A stretch of DNA of 64,000 nt from Litomosoides sigmodontis (Eukaryota > Nematoda > Chromadorea > Rhabditida > Onchocercidae): contig OY718807.1 of assembly GCA_963070105.1 (NCBI GenBank), positions 3,135,001 to 3,199,000 of the forward strand, read 5' to 3'. Within the stretch, counting starts at the first letter, position 1; each line of letters begins with the position of its first letter. Of this stretch, positions 50,758-64,000 are shown one piece after another. The notes below the pieces were generated by a model. That model searched no databases and was not told the origin of the DNA. It was given only the letters and a program-made list of their open reading frames with translations. The translations under genes and the position numbers were made by a program.

Positions 50758-53632
50758 ATGGTGTCGGCACAGTGGAGTTGGGATAGTGCTCGATTAATTG
50801 CTTTAGTTTTAAATGCCTTATATGGGCTTGAAGAATATTACAATAGCTGCTACAAGGATTTGAGCGTTGATGGTCTATTTGGTTTACGAATTATTGAAGG
50901 TAGACTTTTTTATAATTAAGGTTTGGTTTTCGAGTTAAAATGAAGTTTGCTTGTTTGTTGGGGAGAAAAAGTAAAAGTTGTTTTACGAATGGAACATTCT
51001 GATATTCCGCACAAATGATTTTCTAACTAATTTAACAAATTGATACTTGAGAATTTCTATTTCTGATACCGTACAAATTAACTGTTTTTTACGTTTTGAT
51101 CATTGACACTGGAGTTTTACTTAAAGACTCTTTGAGTACTATCTTAATTGCAGGTGATCTAAGAAATATACAGGAAAACTTACGCAGTAATGACATCGAT
51201 TCGGAAATCACAAATGAAATACATAATCTAAGCTTAATGGCTGGCATGATTGCAAATAAAGCTTTACCGTTTGTTGCCGATCGAGATAGGGAATATTTTT
51301 ATCAGGTTAATGATTTTTATTTTCTGATATTTAGCATCCGTTTTACGTATTGAATGCTTCATTCCTAATTTTATGCTACGTTATCAGCGAATAACTGTAT
51401 CTTGCATCCACTGTTAAATCTGACATGTAACATTCCTTGGTTGTTTCAAATGGCTGGGATAAAAAATGTTGTGTGATCAGATCACTGTTTCATGAGGCAC
51501 ATATTTGGTAACGATGGTGTTTTATTGGTCTTGGTCATGCGTCTAATGCTTCCAATGCTGCAATGCATTTATTCTGGGCATACTGAAGTGGATTCTTTAT
51601 AAAAATTTGAATTTTTTTTTCCAGTATCAATTTCTTCTCCATCATCCATACAAGATGAGTTTTACACCGCAGCTTACCGATGAGAGACTTAGATGGGAAG
51701 AAAAACAACTAAAAACCAGGAAAAATGATGGACGTTCTCCTCCTACTTTGCTTAGAGAGAAACAAAGCAACAGGTTTACTTGTTTGGAATACTTTTTTCA
51801 ATTGTCCTTTTTCTTTTTCGAAAATCAATTATCGTTCTTTAGTATAAGGCTTGAGAGCAATAGTAATAAAGAGCTTTGGAGATACTTTATACGGCCTTTT
51901 TTTCTTTGATGCGATATGTTCAATCTTATTGTGGAACTTCCTCAGAAATAGCATTTTATGTGCATTTTGTAAGAGTATCAATGACTGCAGCAAAAGTTTA
52001 TAACCTTTCATTTGCTGGAAATATTTTTCATTTCTAGGAGTCTCTTTCAGGTGTTTAACTGAATTATTATTGGCGTGTTCTAACTTGACGACGAAGGCAT
52101 ACAGTTATCATTTAAGTAATGACTGCTTGAAGCAAATGGTTGGCCAACGTGGTTTTAGGGGTTATCAGTTGACAAAACAGATATTATATATCGCCATTGC
52201 TATTCAAGTATATTTCAAAATCCTCATATTATTTAAACATTGAATTCCAATATTTTCTTTTCTCACAAAGAGGCAGAAAAAGAAGCAGTAATAAGTTTTC
52301 CCATACTGGAATATTCTGGAAGATTTAATATTACACTTACCCTGTAGTCGTGTAAATTCATGTCGAGTATTACTGAAATTTGGTTTCTCATAGTGGGAAA
52401 TTCTTTCATCCACTGTCTTTAGTTTATTTTCCCTCATATTTCGAAATGCACTGACATTTCAGACTCCTTGCAATTCTACGTTATCTAACTTTGTCATCTC
52501 GACAAAGAACCAAACAATTGCATCAGTTATCACGGAGTATTGCACAAATATGATCGATGAACTGAGCTTTTTGTTACGAAATCCGAGGATGACGGCTAGG
52601 CTTAATTATGAAAAGCGAGATTTATTGATGGAACAAAGTAATTTATTATTTATTATTGCTTATTATTGCAATTGTTATCACGTCATGAGCTACTAGTTCC
52701 AACAAATTACTTCTGCATCGCATGTCAGAATTGTTGAAGATTTGTTATCTTAATTTGTTCCAGTCATCTCAAAATGGTAGGAAATTGTTTCTTTTTATAA
52801 CTGTAAAATGTCAAAAAATATTTAAAATTCAGTTTTCATGTGTGGGCAATTTGGTTTCGTTGAGCTTTCATCTCTTCATTTTTTTGCGTCCATATTAAGC
52901 TGGCAGAATCCTACATCAGGTTGTTACATGATTGACAAAGCAGGTGCGGTCGGTGGTGTAAATGGTTCGTATGGTATGGTTCATTAACTTTTCTACTTTG
53001 TCTTAACACAAATATTTTTTTAACTAAATATATTGTGCAACTGCTATGGAAGTTTAGAAAATATCACTATGGTAGATCTGAAAAGGAAGTGAAGATTGAA
53101 AAGCTCAAAATTTTTAAATTCTTCGGATCTGTTTTGCTTTTTCGGTGGTAGAATTTATTCTCACTTTCTTTTGTTATTAATTGGGAAAGAAAGCCTTAAT
53201 TGATTGAGCAGGAGAATCTTACGTAAAACATAGAAGGGAAGTTAGTTCATTCTTTTTACTAGCTTTTTTTTTTGAATTTTAGATTTATGCTCAATATATT
53301 CGTCAACAGTTGCTGCTGGTGCTCTTGTTGTGTTTCTTCGGTTTTTACTAGATCGTGGTCCGTGGCCTGAATATTATTTGTCTGCTCAGCCGGTAGTTGT
53401 GTATGGTATTGCAGCGGAAGATAAATTTCGACAGTTCAGTTACGGCCGTTGGGTACGTGATTCTTTCATTTTTTCAATGCACCATGCACGACCACCTGAA
53501 ATTGGTTGGTCGCCGGATTTGTTTGCTTATTTCTTGCTCCTCTGTATGATATTGGGTGGCTTTGTTGTTATCCATTTTTGTTATAAGCCAGAGACAAAAC
53601 AACTTTATCATTTTGCTTATAAAAAACTCTAA
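50758..53632 (+). CDS. C16orf89 homologue (UPF0764 / DUF4735) with C-terminal membrane anchor
   Basis: Model: seven exons (50758-50899, 51154-51305, 51625-51773, 52051-52207, 52463-52637, 52833-52955, 53283-53632), 415 residues, all phases agreeing. Match to human C16orf89, an uncharacterised secreted protein, is by pattern along the length: LSVDGLFGLRIIEGDL; NLSLMAGMIANKALPF; the block C-x-ELL ... C ... RGYQLTKQILY; TEYCTNMIDEL; LLMEQIFMCGQFGFVEL; ILSWQNPTSGCY; and CSIYSSTVAAGAL. The cysteine positions are retained, suggesting a disulfide-bonded luminal or extracellular domain. Unlike human, the C-terminus continues with WPEYYL, a spacer and a hydrophobic helix (about 378-398) followed by a basic tail, so this form is probably membrane-anchored. 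The ATG at 50758 gives no signal peptide; an upstream exon encoding one is likely but I could not fix it. Confidence 0.85.
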
Positions 53633-53993
53633 TTTTTTAAAATTATTATGTAGCGTACTTGCAAAATTTTTTTGTTAATTTACAATAGTTTAAAATTATT
53701 TCTCATGTTGTTTTTTCCAAGCCGCTAATTGATAGGAATATTAGTAGGTAACCTGTTTAAGAATTTTATGTGGATTATTTTTCTAACACCGAAACATTCG
53801 AATATGATTTGAATCTTTTCCGCTTTTCCTCTTAACATTATCTATGTTCTTCCATATATGAGTTTTTAACTTTAACCGGTTTTGTTAAGGTTTGCAGTGC
53901 TTCATAGAAGATGATCTCAGTAAACATTGGTATTGTATTATTACTTAAGTAATTTGATGTGTATGTGGAGTGTTGATGCACTGTACTTGATGG

Positions 53994-53999
53994 AATAAA
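53994..53999 (+). terminator. Polyadenylation signal of the C16orf89-like gene
   Basis: AATAAA about 360 bases past the stop codon. Motif and position only. Confidence 0.45.
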
Positions 54000-55950
54000 A
54001 GTGCATTACTATCTTTAAGTGCACATTTCTACTTTTAGAAACCTCTGGTTAAAAGATACAGAAGTATATGATGTCATCTTTATTGGCGGTTTCAAGGATT
54101 CATTATACCAGTCAAATTTTGAATAATTGGTGAACACAATGGGATTCACCATGATACCTAATCTGCGTACTATATATCTATCATCTATTTTACAGTTAAT
54201 ACAAATTTTCGTAGAACTGCCATATAGCCGACTGATTATTAGTAAAGTTGTTTCATTAGTATAACATAATTTGTCTAATAGTTAAGTGCAAAAAGTTTTC
54301 CACACGTATCTGTCATTCCGCAATTCTTCATTTGGTACTTATTCATATATCAAAATACCCGAACTTTTCCATGCGTAATTTTGGTTTGCTCCCACTCCTT
54401 TTTGCCGTATTTGCAGTAGCATCTTAATCGTTATCACGGTTGTCACTCGTTATCAGTATTCACTGTCATCAGAATACATGCCCACATTTGTGAGGTTAAA
54501 TTTTGAAATTGCCATGGATATTGACTTCTTAATATCTTGATGAGGATTTAATCAGTTCTAACTGATATTTTGGTTATCATGCAATTTCGGTTTCAAAAAA
54601 AACTAAACATTCAATAAGATAATCAGATTACTTTCATAAATAATAGCAATATACTCTATTACTGCTTATCGTACTTCAAATTACTAGAAATATAAAAACT
54701 GTTTTAAAGAATAAATTTAACTGGAATTTAATTTGTAATAAATGAAATGGAATTTTGTAGATGACATTTATAACACTGACTAGTGGATGAGAGAAAATGA
54801 TATGATTTAATTTGTCAAATGAAATATAAATAGCACATTGACATTACAACAGTAAATACCAAATGCATTTCGAAGTGATAGCGCAGATAATGCCTTCGTT
54901 TAATTAGACAACGCTTTAAACTAAATGCTCAATTTCAAAGGACGATTTACTGACCATGTATTTTGCTGCTAATTGCCGCATTAATTTTTTCCTTCTATCA
55001 TTTCTTAATTTCTTCCTACTTCCCACATACTTTCAAATCACTGATATTTAATCTTTCTCCCTTTCCATCAACTGTTATCCTTAAAAATGATGTCTTTGTG
55101 GAGCCAATTAAATGCTAAGTGAAATTTGTAACTAGAACACCAGGGGTAGCCATGGCACAGTTAAAAATTCTTTGTGAATTTATCTGTTACATCGTTTTCA
55201 AAAAATGTTAACAATTTGCAAATGAATTTATCTAATTGCTTCGTTAATTACATTAATTCATGAATAATTTTGCTTCTGCTATTTGTTTGTTCGTTTGCAT
55301 TTTAAATTATTGTTTACATTAGAATGTCAGAGGTGAAATTAGTCTTTACAAATAAAAAAAAAAGCTATGAAATAACCATTCACCGTTTATTTGTCAATGC
55401 TCAATCACTTATTTATTGTCCGTTACAGTTTGCTAATAATTTTTTTTCTCAAAAATTGAATTGTGCAAGGAATTTATTTTTACGAGTGTCATACGACATT
55501 GGCTTATTGATATTGCTGTTTTAAAGCTTTAGATGATAGTATGAAACGAATAACTTACATATCATTTCTGGATTAATGTTTCACTTCAGGATAAATGAAA
55601 CGAAAGAAATGTCAGAGATTTTTTTTTATGATTGAATTTTCAGGTAGTTCCGTTTACAAACTCTTAAATTACTAAAAAAAACTAAAGAAAATGAAAAAAG
55701 ATCTTTACAAATAAATTAATTTCAATATTTTTAGCGAAAAAATGACATTCTACAATTTCTCAAAAAGAAATAACGCAAAATTTTTCCATTAATTAAAAAA
55801 ATGAAAAATAACAAATTGTGGTATAAATAAATGAATAAATAAATAAAACATTATATATATGAAATAAAATAATTATATGAATATATAAGTACATTAATTA
55901 AGTAAACATTTAGATAAATATGTAAATATACATAAATAGCTAAACAAAAA

Positions 55951-55970
55951 TATATATATATATATATATA
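55951..55970. repeat. (AT)n run
   Basis: About ten AT units inside a wider stretch of AAATAAATAAA-type sequence just before the long GT array. Confidence 0.7.
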
Positions 55971-56055
55971 AACAGATAAATGATTAATTTATTTAAGCAA
56001 ACAAATAAATTAATTGATTAATTAATTAAAAAGAAATGAATGAATATAAATGCGA

Positions 56056-56313
<258 letters not shown>

Positions 56314-56914
56314 GAAAAAGAGTTTTGCGCTGATTCACGTGTATTATGATGAATTGTTGTTGAAAGGAGCGGAGGAATAAGTGAGTGTGCTCATTATCGG
56401 TGCGATCGCAATTGATGGCGAATTTGGTCGGCGACCGCTGCGCTCCCACTCGTCTCCTTCCTACGTCCTACGGGGGGAGCCACGGGGAACGACGTGTGAT
56501 GTTGGAAGGGTGGAAAATTAATGATTGTGCTCCTTTTTTTTTCTTTCCTTTTTTTCTGTTCATTTCATCTCCATCTAATAAGGAATGGATGGATGGGTGA
56601 GCGAAGGAGACGCGAAAGAGCGTAAAGGACGTGGAGAGTGCGGCAATTACAAACGTCAATTCATTTCATTTTCTTATCATTGATTTGATAAAAAGAACGA
56701 GAATCGCTTCCTCTCTTTCTCCCTTCCTCTAACAATGTGTTTATCATTATCATCGTCATCATAATCATCACTGTTTGATACTAATATTTATCACTCCCTT
56801 CATTATCATTCCTGTCATTATCACTTCTATTGTTCACATTCCATTTTTATCATTATTATTATTATTACTATCATTATTATTATTATTGTCATTATTATAG
56901 TTATCACATTATTG

Positions 56915-57101
<187 letters not shown>

Positions 57102-58181
57102 CATTATTACTAATTACTATTATTATCATTACTACTATTACTAATCGTTATTATTTATTCTTATTATTTATTATTATTATTAATTATCATTATTCTTTAT
57201 TATTACTAATTATTGTTATCATTGACATCATTATTATCATTATTGTGTACAATCATTAATTGCTATTATTGTTGTTAACTACCGCTTGTTATTACAGTCA
57301 TCATTAACTATTATTGCTGTTATTATTAGTATTTATTAATGATAATAATAATTATTAATAATTATTGTGTTATCAATCTTTTCTTACATTTATCTGTTCA
57401 CTGTCCGTATTGTTGAGCAAAATCTTAATTAAAACGATAATTAATTGTGAGGAAATGTGTTACTTGTCGAATTTTCAAATTTCGTTATCATAACTCACAT
57501 TATGGCTTGGTCGCTATTTGTCGCTGAACAGTTCTGCTTTTTTTTGTTTTTGACAGAAATTTTTCTCGTACGAATTGTGGCGAAGGGAAATAAAAATTAC
57601 GTTTTTTAAAAAAAAAATAAAATTGATACGTTACAGCACAAAATAAGAACGCGTTTCCTTATGATAAATTTTTTTTGAATTATAAAATTTAATATTTTTA
57701 ATTATCAAATACATTTACTGATGGATTTTAGTTATTCCTACAATTATTTCACCGTCTAACTTAGCAAATGATTTTATAATCTTTTTTTTCCCTAAATTTT
57801 CATTAATCAATAATAATTTGATATGCGTACGCATATTGAATGAAAGCTGTTGAACATTTACGGTTGGTTCATGAGATTATTGATTGATAACGGCGGTGAT
57901 AAGAATCAATGGTTTGGCGGTAATAGTTCGGCATGAGAAACAATGAAAAGGAAAAAATGTCTGTTTGTTATTTTGTTCGATTTAGTGATTGCATATCACA
58001 CATCCTATTTAATCATTTGTTTCGCTTCGTTCTCGCCTAATTTTAATATTTGAAAATCAATGCTATAAAGTGTGCGAAAAAATTTTTTTCTTCCTATCTC
58101 ACTCATCAAATTCATTAATTCAATTTTTTTTTCTTTCAAATTTTTATTCAATGAAAGTTTTGCATTTTGCTGTTTCCTTTC

Positions 58182-58183
<2 letters not shown>

Positions 58184-58225
<42 letters not shown>
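58184..58225 (+). repeat. (GT)n microsatellite, 21 units
   Basis: 42 bases of uninterrupted GT between CGC and CGT. Confidence 0.95.
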
Positions 58226-58226
<1 letters not shown>

Positions 58227-58237
58227 GTATTGTTAAA

Positions 58238-58414
58238 ATGAACCCATCAAATGGAAATCATTTTTGTTCAACGATTTTATATATGATTTTTCCAATCAGT
58301 TTTTTTCTTCTGATAATATCAGAGGTCGTAAAATTTCAAGATACCCCAAGACCATCGGTGATAAGAGAAACATGCAAAAAAATTATTGAGAAAATCGAAT
58401 TTTCTTTATTATGA
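58238..58414 (+). CDS. Weak candidate: 58-residue signal-peptide-bearing ORF
   Basis: An ATG directly after the short GT array opens a frame with a hydrophobic stretch (STILYMIFPISFFLLIISEVV), a charged region (KFQDTPRPSVIRETCKKIIEKIEF) and a stop. It resembles a small secreted peptide or a first exon. I recognise no family, and the absence of splice signals or neighbours makes chance likely. Confidence 0.2.
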   Translation: MNPSNGNHFCSTILYMIFPISFFLLIISEVVKFQDTPRPSVIRETCKKIIEKIEFSLL

Positions 58415-58817
58415 AAATACACAACTTGGCTATACTTTTGCATTCCTATTTTAATTTTTTTTTTAAAAAGTATTATTTGATAATTTCGATGAATGTTCAA
58501 CTATCACTGTAATTATTAATTGGTGTAGTGAAGAATACAAATTTTAAAATGAATTCCATTTGCAAGAAATAAAAGTTATTGAGAAAATTTTGTTATTATT
58601 ATTAAATTATAGCAATTTTTCCTCACCATTGATCTTCTACAAACTTTTTATTTTTAGACAAAATATGTTAAAGAAGAAACATTGCAAGCAATATATTTTG
58701 AAAAATTAAAAATAAAATTTTTAAAGAAACGAATTGTTTTATTTTCGAGAATAATTTTGTTTTGCTTTTTTTCCTTTGAAAGTTATGATAAAATTATAAG
58801 TAACTTACAATTTCTCA

Positions 58818-60066
<1,249 letters not shown>

Positions 60067-60170
60067 ATGCCACTATACATATAGGTTATTTTTGATAGAA
60101 ACATGGAAAACGGTGTTTTAGTTTTGATGAAAGAAGAAAGGAAAGGGATAGAACGTGACCGTCACCTTAC

Positions 60171-60171
<1 letters not shown>

Positions 60172-60252
<81 letters not shown>
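60172..60252. repeat. (AT)n microsatellite, about 40 units
   Basis: 81 bases of AT, ending at ATGTATAT. Self-complementary, so it can extrude a cruciform. Confidence 0.95.
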
Positions 60253-60259
<7 letters not shown>

Positions 60260-62507
60260 AATGTTTAATTATCACTCATTCTACAGCGTTCTTTCATCAG
60301 TTCAATTCAATTCGATTTGTTGCACAGTTCGCGTTGAAAATCGTTCGCAGTCACTTCGCGTTATTTCATTCTCCATCACTAACATTCCCCTTTTTTTTCA
60401 AATTTTGTTTTGTTTTATTAACAAATGGAAATAATGGTTACCTGCGAAATTACCTCACATTTTCCAGTCAATTATTTAGCAATAGGAAGGAAAGGAGGAA
60501 AAGAAAAGGCTATTAAATTTCTTGTATTTTATCGAAATGCTCGAGGAAATTGATTATTTGAATTGAAATGGAAGCGGAACAAATTCCGAGCAAAAAAAGC
60601 AGTAACATTCGTTGGTCTCTCTTTTTTTCCATTTCGAGCTGCTATTGATTGTCGTCGTTTTATTGAAATGTTTGATAAGACAAAGAGAAGAAAATGAAAT
60701 TTTGAAGCGATCGAAACTTTGATTATTTAATTTTAATTTTTTGTTGAAATTATTAACTTCCTACTTTAATGTTTAATTTATTTTTTGCCCATAATTTTTT
60801 TCTTTTTTTGATAGAAGGAAATATTATTGGAGGGAGTAATTTAATAATGCTAAACCAAATATTTTTTGCGCTCTATCACTTTTTTATTATTTCGTTATTT
60901 CCAACTGATTTCGTTATTCTTTTTTTTTTGAAAACGAAGTATTTTTAAGGAAATAATGAGGTTAATTCGAAGTAACGAAATTTTGCAAGAAAACTTTACT
61001 AATTGAAATAAAACTTTTCTAATTCTTCTTTACTAATTTAATTATTAATTCTGATTAGCAAAAAAAAGAAAAAGGAAATTCTTTCGTCATTGGGATTTGC
61101 TAAAGAAACAAAACTAGCAATTATTATTTGTGATTGAATGATTAATTTTCAAAATATTCCCTTTGCTTTCCTATTTTGAAAATATTTCGACTTTCCTAAA
61201 ATGTCAGCGTAAATTTGACAATGTGAAAAGATATATTTCTGTTGACAATTCATTTTGCTGTTTTGCTTCTCGAAATATTTTCAAAATCAAAATTAAAAAA
61301 CAAAAAAACAAAAAAACGGCAAAATTTTGCTGCAATTATAAGAAATAGAAAATAATGCCATTTTGCTCAAATGGAAATTGATGCGCATTGTTAAGAACCA
61401 GTTCTTTTCCTCCCTCTTCTCCCTTTTTTTTTAATTTTTTGTTTTTTTTCCATCATTTCTTCCAATAGGCGTGCCTCGCTTCTGCAATGTTAGTTTTTTT
61501 TTTATTCCATTGAAATAATTTTGGACAATTTTTAATTCAATTTATTAGCTCCTGCAACAATTCTTTTTTGCTAGTTTGAATTAATAATTAAATTAATTTT
61601 CTACCAATTAAATAGATTATTATTATCGTTATTCTTCTTTTTCTTTTTTTTGCCTTAGTTTTGTGCAATATTTTTGTCTGTATTTTGCCTTTTAAAAAAA
61701 ACAAACAAATTTTTTTGCAAAAATTCATCTTTCTTCTCTCTCTCTTTTTTTTTAATTTTCGTTATAAAAATGATGCATGAAATTTGAATTGGGAAAGATG
61801 TGCATTGTTGTAAACATTTTTTCTTCACAAAAATTAAAGGCTATCAATTGAAATCGCAAAAGTGTCCAAAATCATCTTACGTTTTAATACAGTATTTGTG
61901 CATAACAGTATTGATAACACTGATAACTGTGATAAAAATACTCGAACTGTTCATCTCATAATAAAGCGAATAGTAACGATGATAGTAATCGTAGTAAATG
62001 TGATAAGGTGATAAGGATGATGAGGATTTGTGATATGATTGTAAGATAAGAAGTGTACTAACTAATAAATGTCGAAGTTAGTTATCAAAATAAATGAGAA
62101 TGATTGCTAGCAGAAATTGCTAAATAATTTTGTAATGAATGCAAATTAGTAATTTTAAATAATGACCACTCTTCACCAATTTATCGATGAATATTTGTTA
62201 AATGTGAGATATGGTGCTTACAATATTATCAAATTTTTTAAAGAAAATAGCGATGAAATTGATTACTAATCACTTTTTTTTTGCGATTTAATTCAGCCAG
62301 CAATCGATCCGTTTATGTTATACATGTATAATATTGTTACTGTACTTTTGTATGAGAAAAGATTTTGCTTATTGCTCATTTGAAATTTTCAGGATAGCTA
62401 TTAGTGTGAAGTTGCGGCACCTGTAATTACTGATTTCATTTGTGAAAGGAAAAAAAGGAGTTAAAGAAGAAGCTGGAGAAAATTTTTCAATATTCCAAAT
62501 TCATCAA

Positions 62508-62607
62508 ATGTTGAAAGCTGAAAGTACCGTGAAAGATATTGATGACATCGAGAAAAGTTCGTCTTCTTCCTTTCAACTAATTAATAGCTTAATTTTTCTG
62601 CAAAAAA
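62508..62607 (+). CDS. Possible first coding exon of the nuclear receptor gene
   Basis: ATG-led frame (MLKAESTVKDIDDIEKSSSS and so on) that leaves one base at a GTGTTA donor. This phase fits the next exon at 63025, which needs one carried base. A TTTTCAG at 62386-62392 could be its spliced-leader acceptor. The acidic/serine-rich content suits a receptor A/B region, but the donor is not strong and the link is inferred only from phase and position. Confidence 0.35.
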
Positions 62608-63024
62608 GTGTTAGTAGAAGATGAGGAAAAGTATGATTTTCTAGCTTAGTAATGCAAGCATTGAGGTTTAAAATTAAATTTATTAATTAAAATTATTGCT
62701 ATGAAATTAATTCTCAAGGAAACGCTTATTTCACGCTCCAATACGTCAAAACGTACGCTTCTTTTTTACCTGATAAAAGGCTAACGATTATTAGTGATGA
62801 AAAAAAGTTACGACCAAAAATGATGAGATCAAGAAGTTGTAATGTGTTAATTAACAAATTACTTTTTGTTATAAATTAGCAATTAATGAATGCATTTCGT
62901 AAATAGCACTTAGAGGCTAAGAGGCAATTGTAACAGCAATTAATGATAAGAGGAATTACTACAAACACAAATTAATTAATTACTACAATTAATTGTCATT
63001 TCCAAACAGTTTATAATTTTCCAG

Positions 63025-63564
63025 ACGGTAATGATTTATTGTGTACAGTGTGCGGTGATCAGGCGACAGGTCGACATTACGGAACAATCGCTTGCAACGG
63101 ATGCAAAGGTAATATTGCTAATTAATTAACTAATTGGAGGACAAGAATATGATTTATCATATAGGTAATTATCACTTATTACGTACATTGTACTTTCATC
63201 CCTCATTAATTAAATGTTCGCTTTTGGGAGTGTACTTGAAGGAACCGTTTAATTTCTTTTTTTGTTTCATTGCTTTTTGTACTGTCAGAAATGAAATTTT
63301 CTCATGTAATAATTCAATAATGCAGTATCTAATTTAATTTAATTCTAGTTTGATTAAATTAATTCTAATTTAAATTGCTGGTTGATGGAAAAAATGGTGC
63401 ATTTAGTATTAATTAAATTACGCTCAGTGAGACTAAATTAAGCAAAAGGTGTAGCTTAGCACAATTCGTGCGTTTTTCTTTTTTTGCAGGTTTCTTCAGG
63501 CGAACTATTCGACGTGGCTACAGATATACGTGTCGTTTTAGTGGTAATTGCAACATTGACAAAC
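63025..63564 (+). CDS. Nuclear hormone receptor, DNA-binding domain (partial)
   Basis: Two exons (63025-63108 and 63490-63564), phases agreeing, encode most of a C4 zinc-finger DNA-binding domain. Finger 1 is complete: [20 protein letters not shown], then NGCKG. It is followed by [20 protein letters not shown] and NIDK, where finger 2 begins. The P-box reads CNGCKG, and the recognition helix keeps KGFFRR. The rest of finger 2 and the ligand-binding domain lie beyond the window. This is a nuclear, DNA-binding transcription factor. CNGCK-type P-boxes are frequent among the expanded nematode receptors related to HNF4, but I cannot name the member. Further introns should follow the GTAAGT at 63565. 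Confidence 0.92.
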
Positions 63565-64000
63565 GTAAGTGTTGAAATTCTTTGAAAATTTTTCCAACAA
63601 AATTTTTTTTTTCACGGAAAGAGTTTTATCTTTTATAGCAAACGAAATTGTTTTCCTACAACTTCTGAAATGGAACACATACGTAGCTTTTTGTTCGATT
63701 ATGTGAAATTTTTATTTTCCTTCCCTCCTTTTTCTTATTTATGTGCTTAGAAATTAAAGTAATTAAAAAACAATTTTCTTTTTGCATTGAACCTGTTTAC
63801 CGTGTGGACTATTGAGTTGGAAAAATTAAGATAAGGGTGGTTTTTGAGTGGTAGATGAATTGGAAATTGAAAGATTCAGGATGTTTCAAAATTTTATATA
63901 ATTGGGCAAGTCGGACTGCAGTAATCTACTACTGTAAGTAAAGTCAGGTGCGTTCCAAAAATATCGTACAGCTGTAAGGAATGGGTAAATAAGGCATTTC

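Noticed and set aside
52764..52776. A 13-base micro-exon in the C16orf89-like gene
   Set aside because: It has acceptor- and donor-like ends but leaves the wrong phase. Joining 52637 directly to 52833 restores LLMEQIFMCGQFGF, the family motif.
55324..55524. 66-codon frame MSEVKLVFTNKKKSYEITI
   Set aside because: No splice signals, no recognisable domain, and A+T-driven composition.

Overview
This is nuclear DNA from a nematode. It is very A+T-rich, intron-dense and gene-sparse. Three things support this: a serpentine receptor of the nematode Srx class, a degenerin (DEG/ENaC) channel of the UNC-8 type, and short exons with U-rich TTTTCAG/TTTTAG-type acceptors. The base composition and long microsatellite-rich gaps would suit a parasitic clade III (spirurid/filaria-like) worm, but that placement is a guess.

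Layout. 1-2233: A+T-rich 3' flank. 2234-10744 (-): a 15-exon UNC-8-like degenerin. 10745-19134: an 8.4 kb gap with a diverged direct repeat. 19135-23957 (+): Rab geranylgeranyltransferase alpha subunit, 11 exons. 26617-27487 (+): a three-exon, 81-residue single-pass membrane protein of unknown function. 29895-40175 (-): the SKI2 RNA helicase, 26 exons. 42589-45252 (+): an Srx-type seven-helix chemoreceptor, 7 exons. 49483-50151 (+): spliceosomal Sm protein F, 3 exons. 50758-53632 (+): a homologue of human C16orf89 (UPF0764/DUF4735), 7 exons, with an added C-terminal membrane anchor. 53633-62400: a gap dominated by very long microsatellites (GT, ATT, CAA, CTA/CTG, AT). About 62508 to the window end (+): the start of a nuclear hormone receptor gene, with two DNA-binding-domain exons visible.

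All gene models were assembled by hand from reading frame, splice phase and remembered family alignments. Each complete model sums to a whole number of codons and to about the expected family length. The genes do not form one pathway. Housekeeping functions (Rab prenylation, cytoplasmic 3'-5' mRNA decay, splicing) are interspersed with neuronal and sensory genes (degenerin, Srx receptor) and a nuclear receptor. Sm F and the C16orf89 homologue lie head-to-tail about 600 bp apart and could be co-transcribed.

The most unusual signal is in splicing. At least eight of about 66 internal introns must end in AAG rather than CAG or TAG. They are spread over three genes on both strands. Two further introns in the helicase gene use GC donors. 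The second notable feature is a 1.25 kb compound triplet array, (CAA)n followed by (CTA)n and a CTA/CTG mixture.
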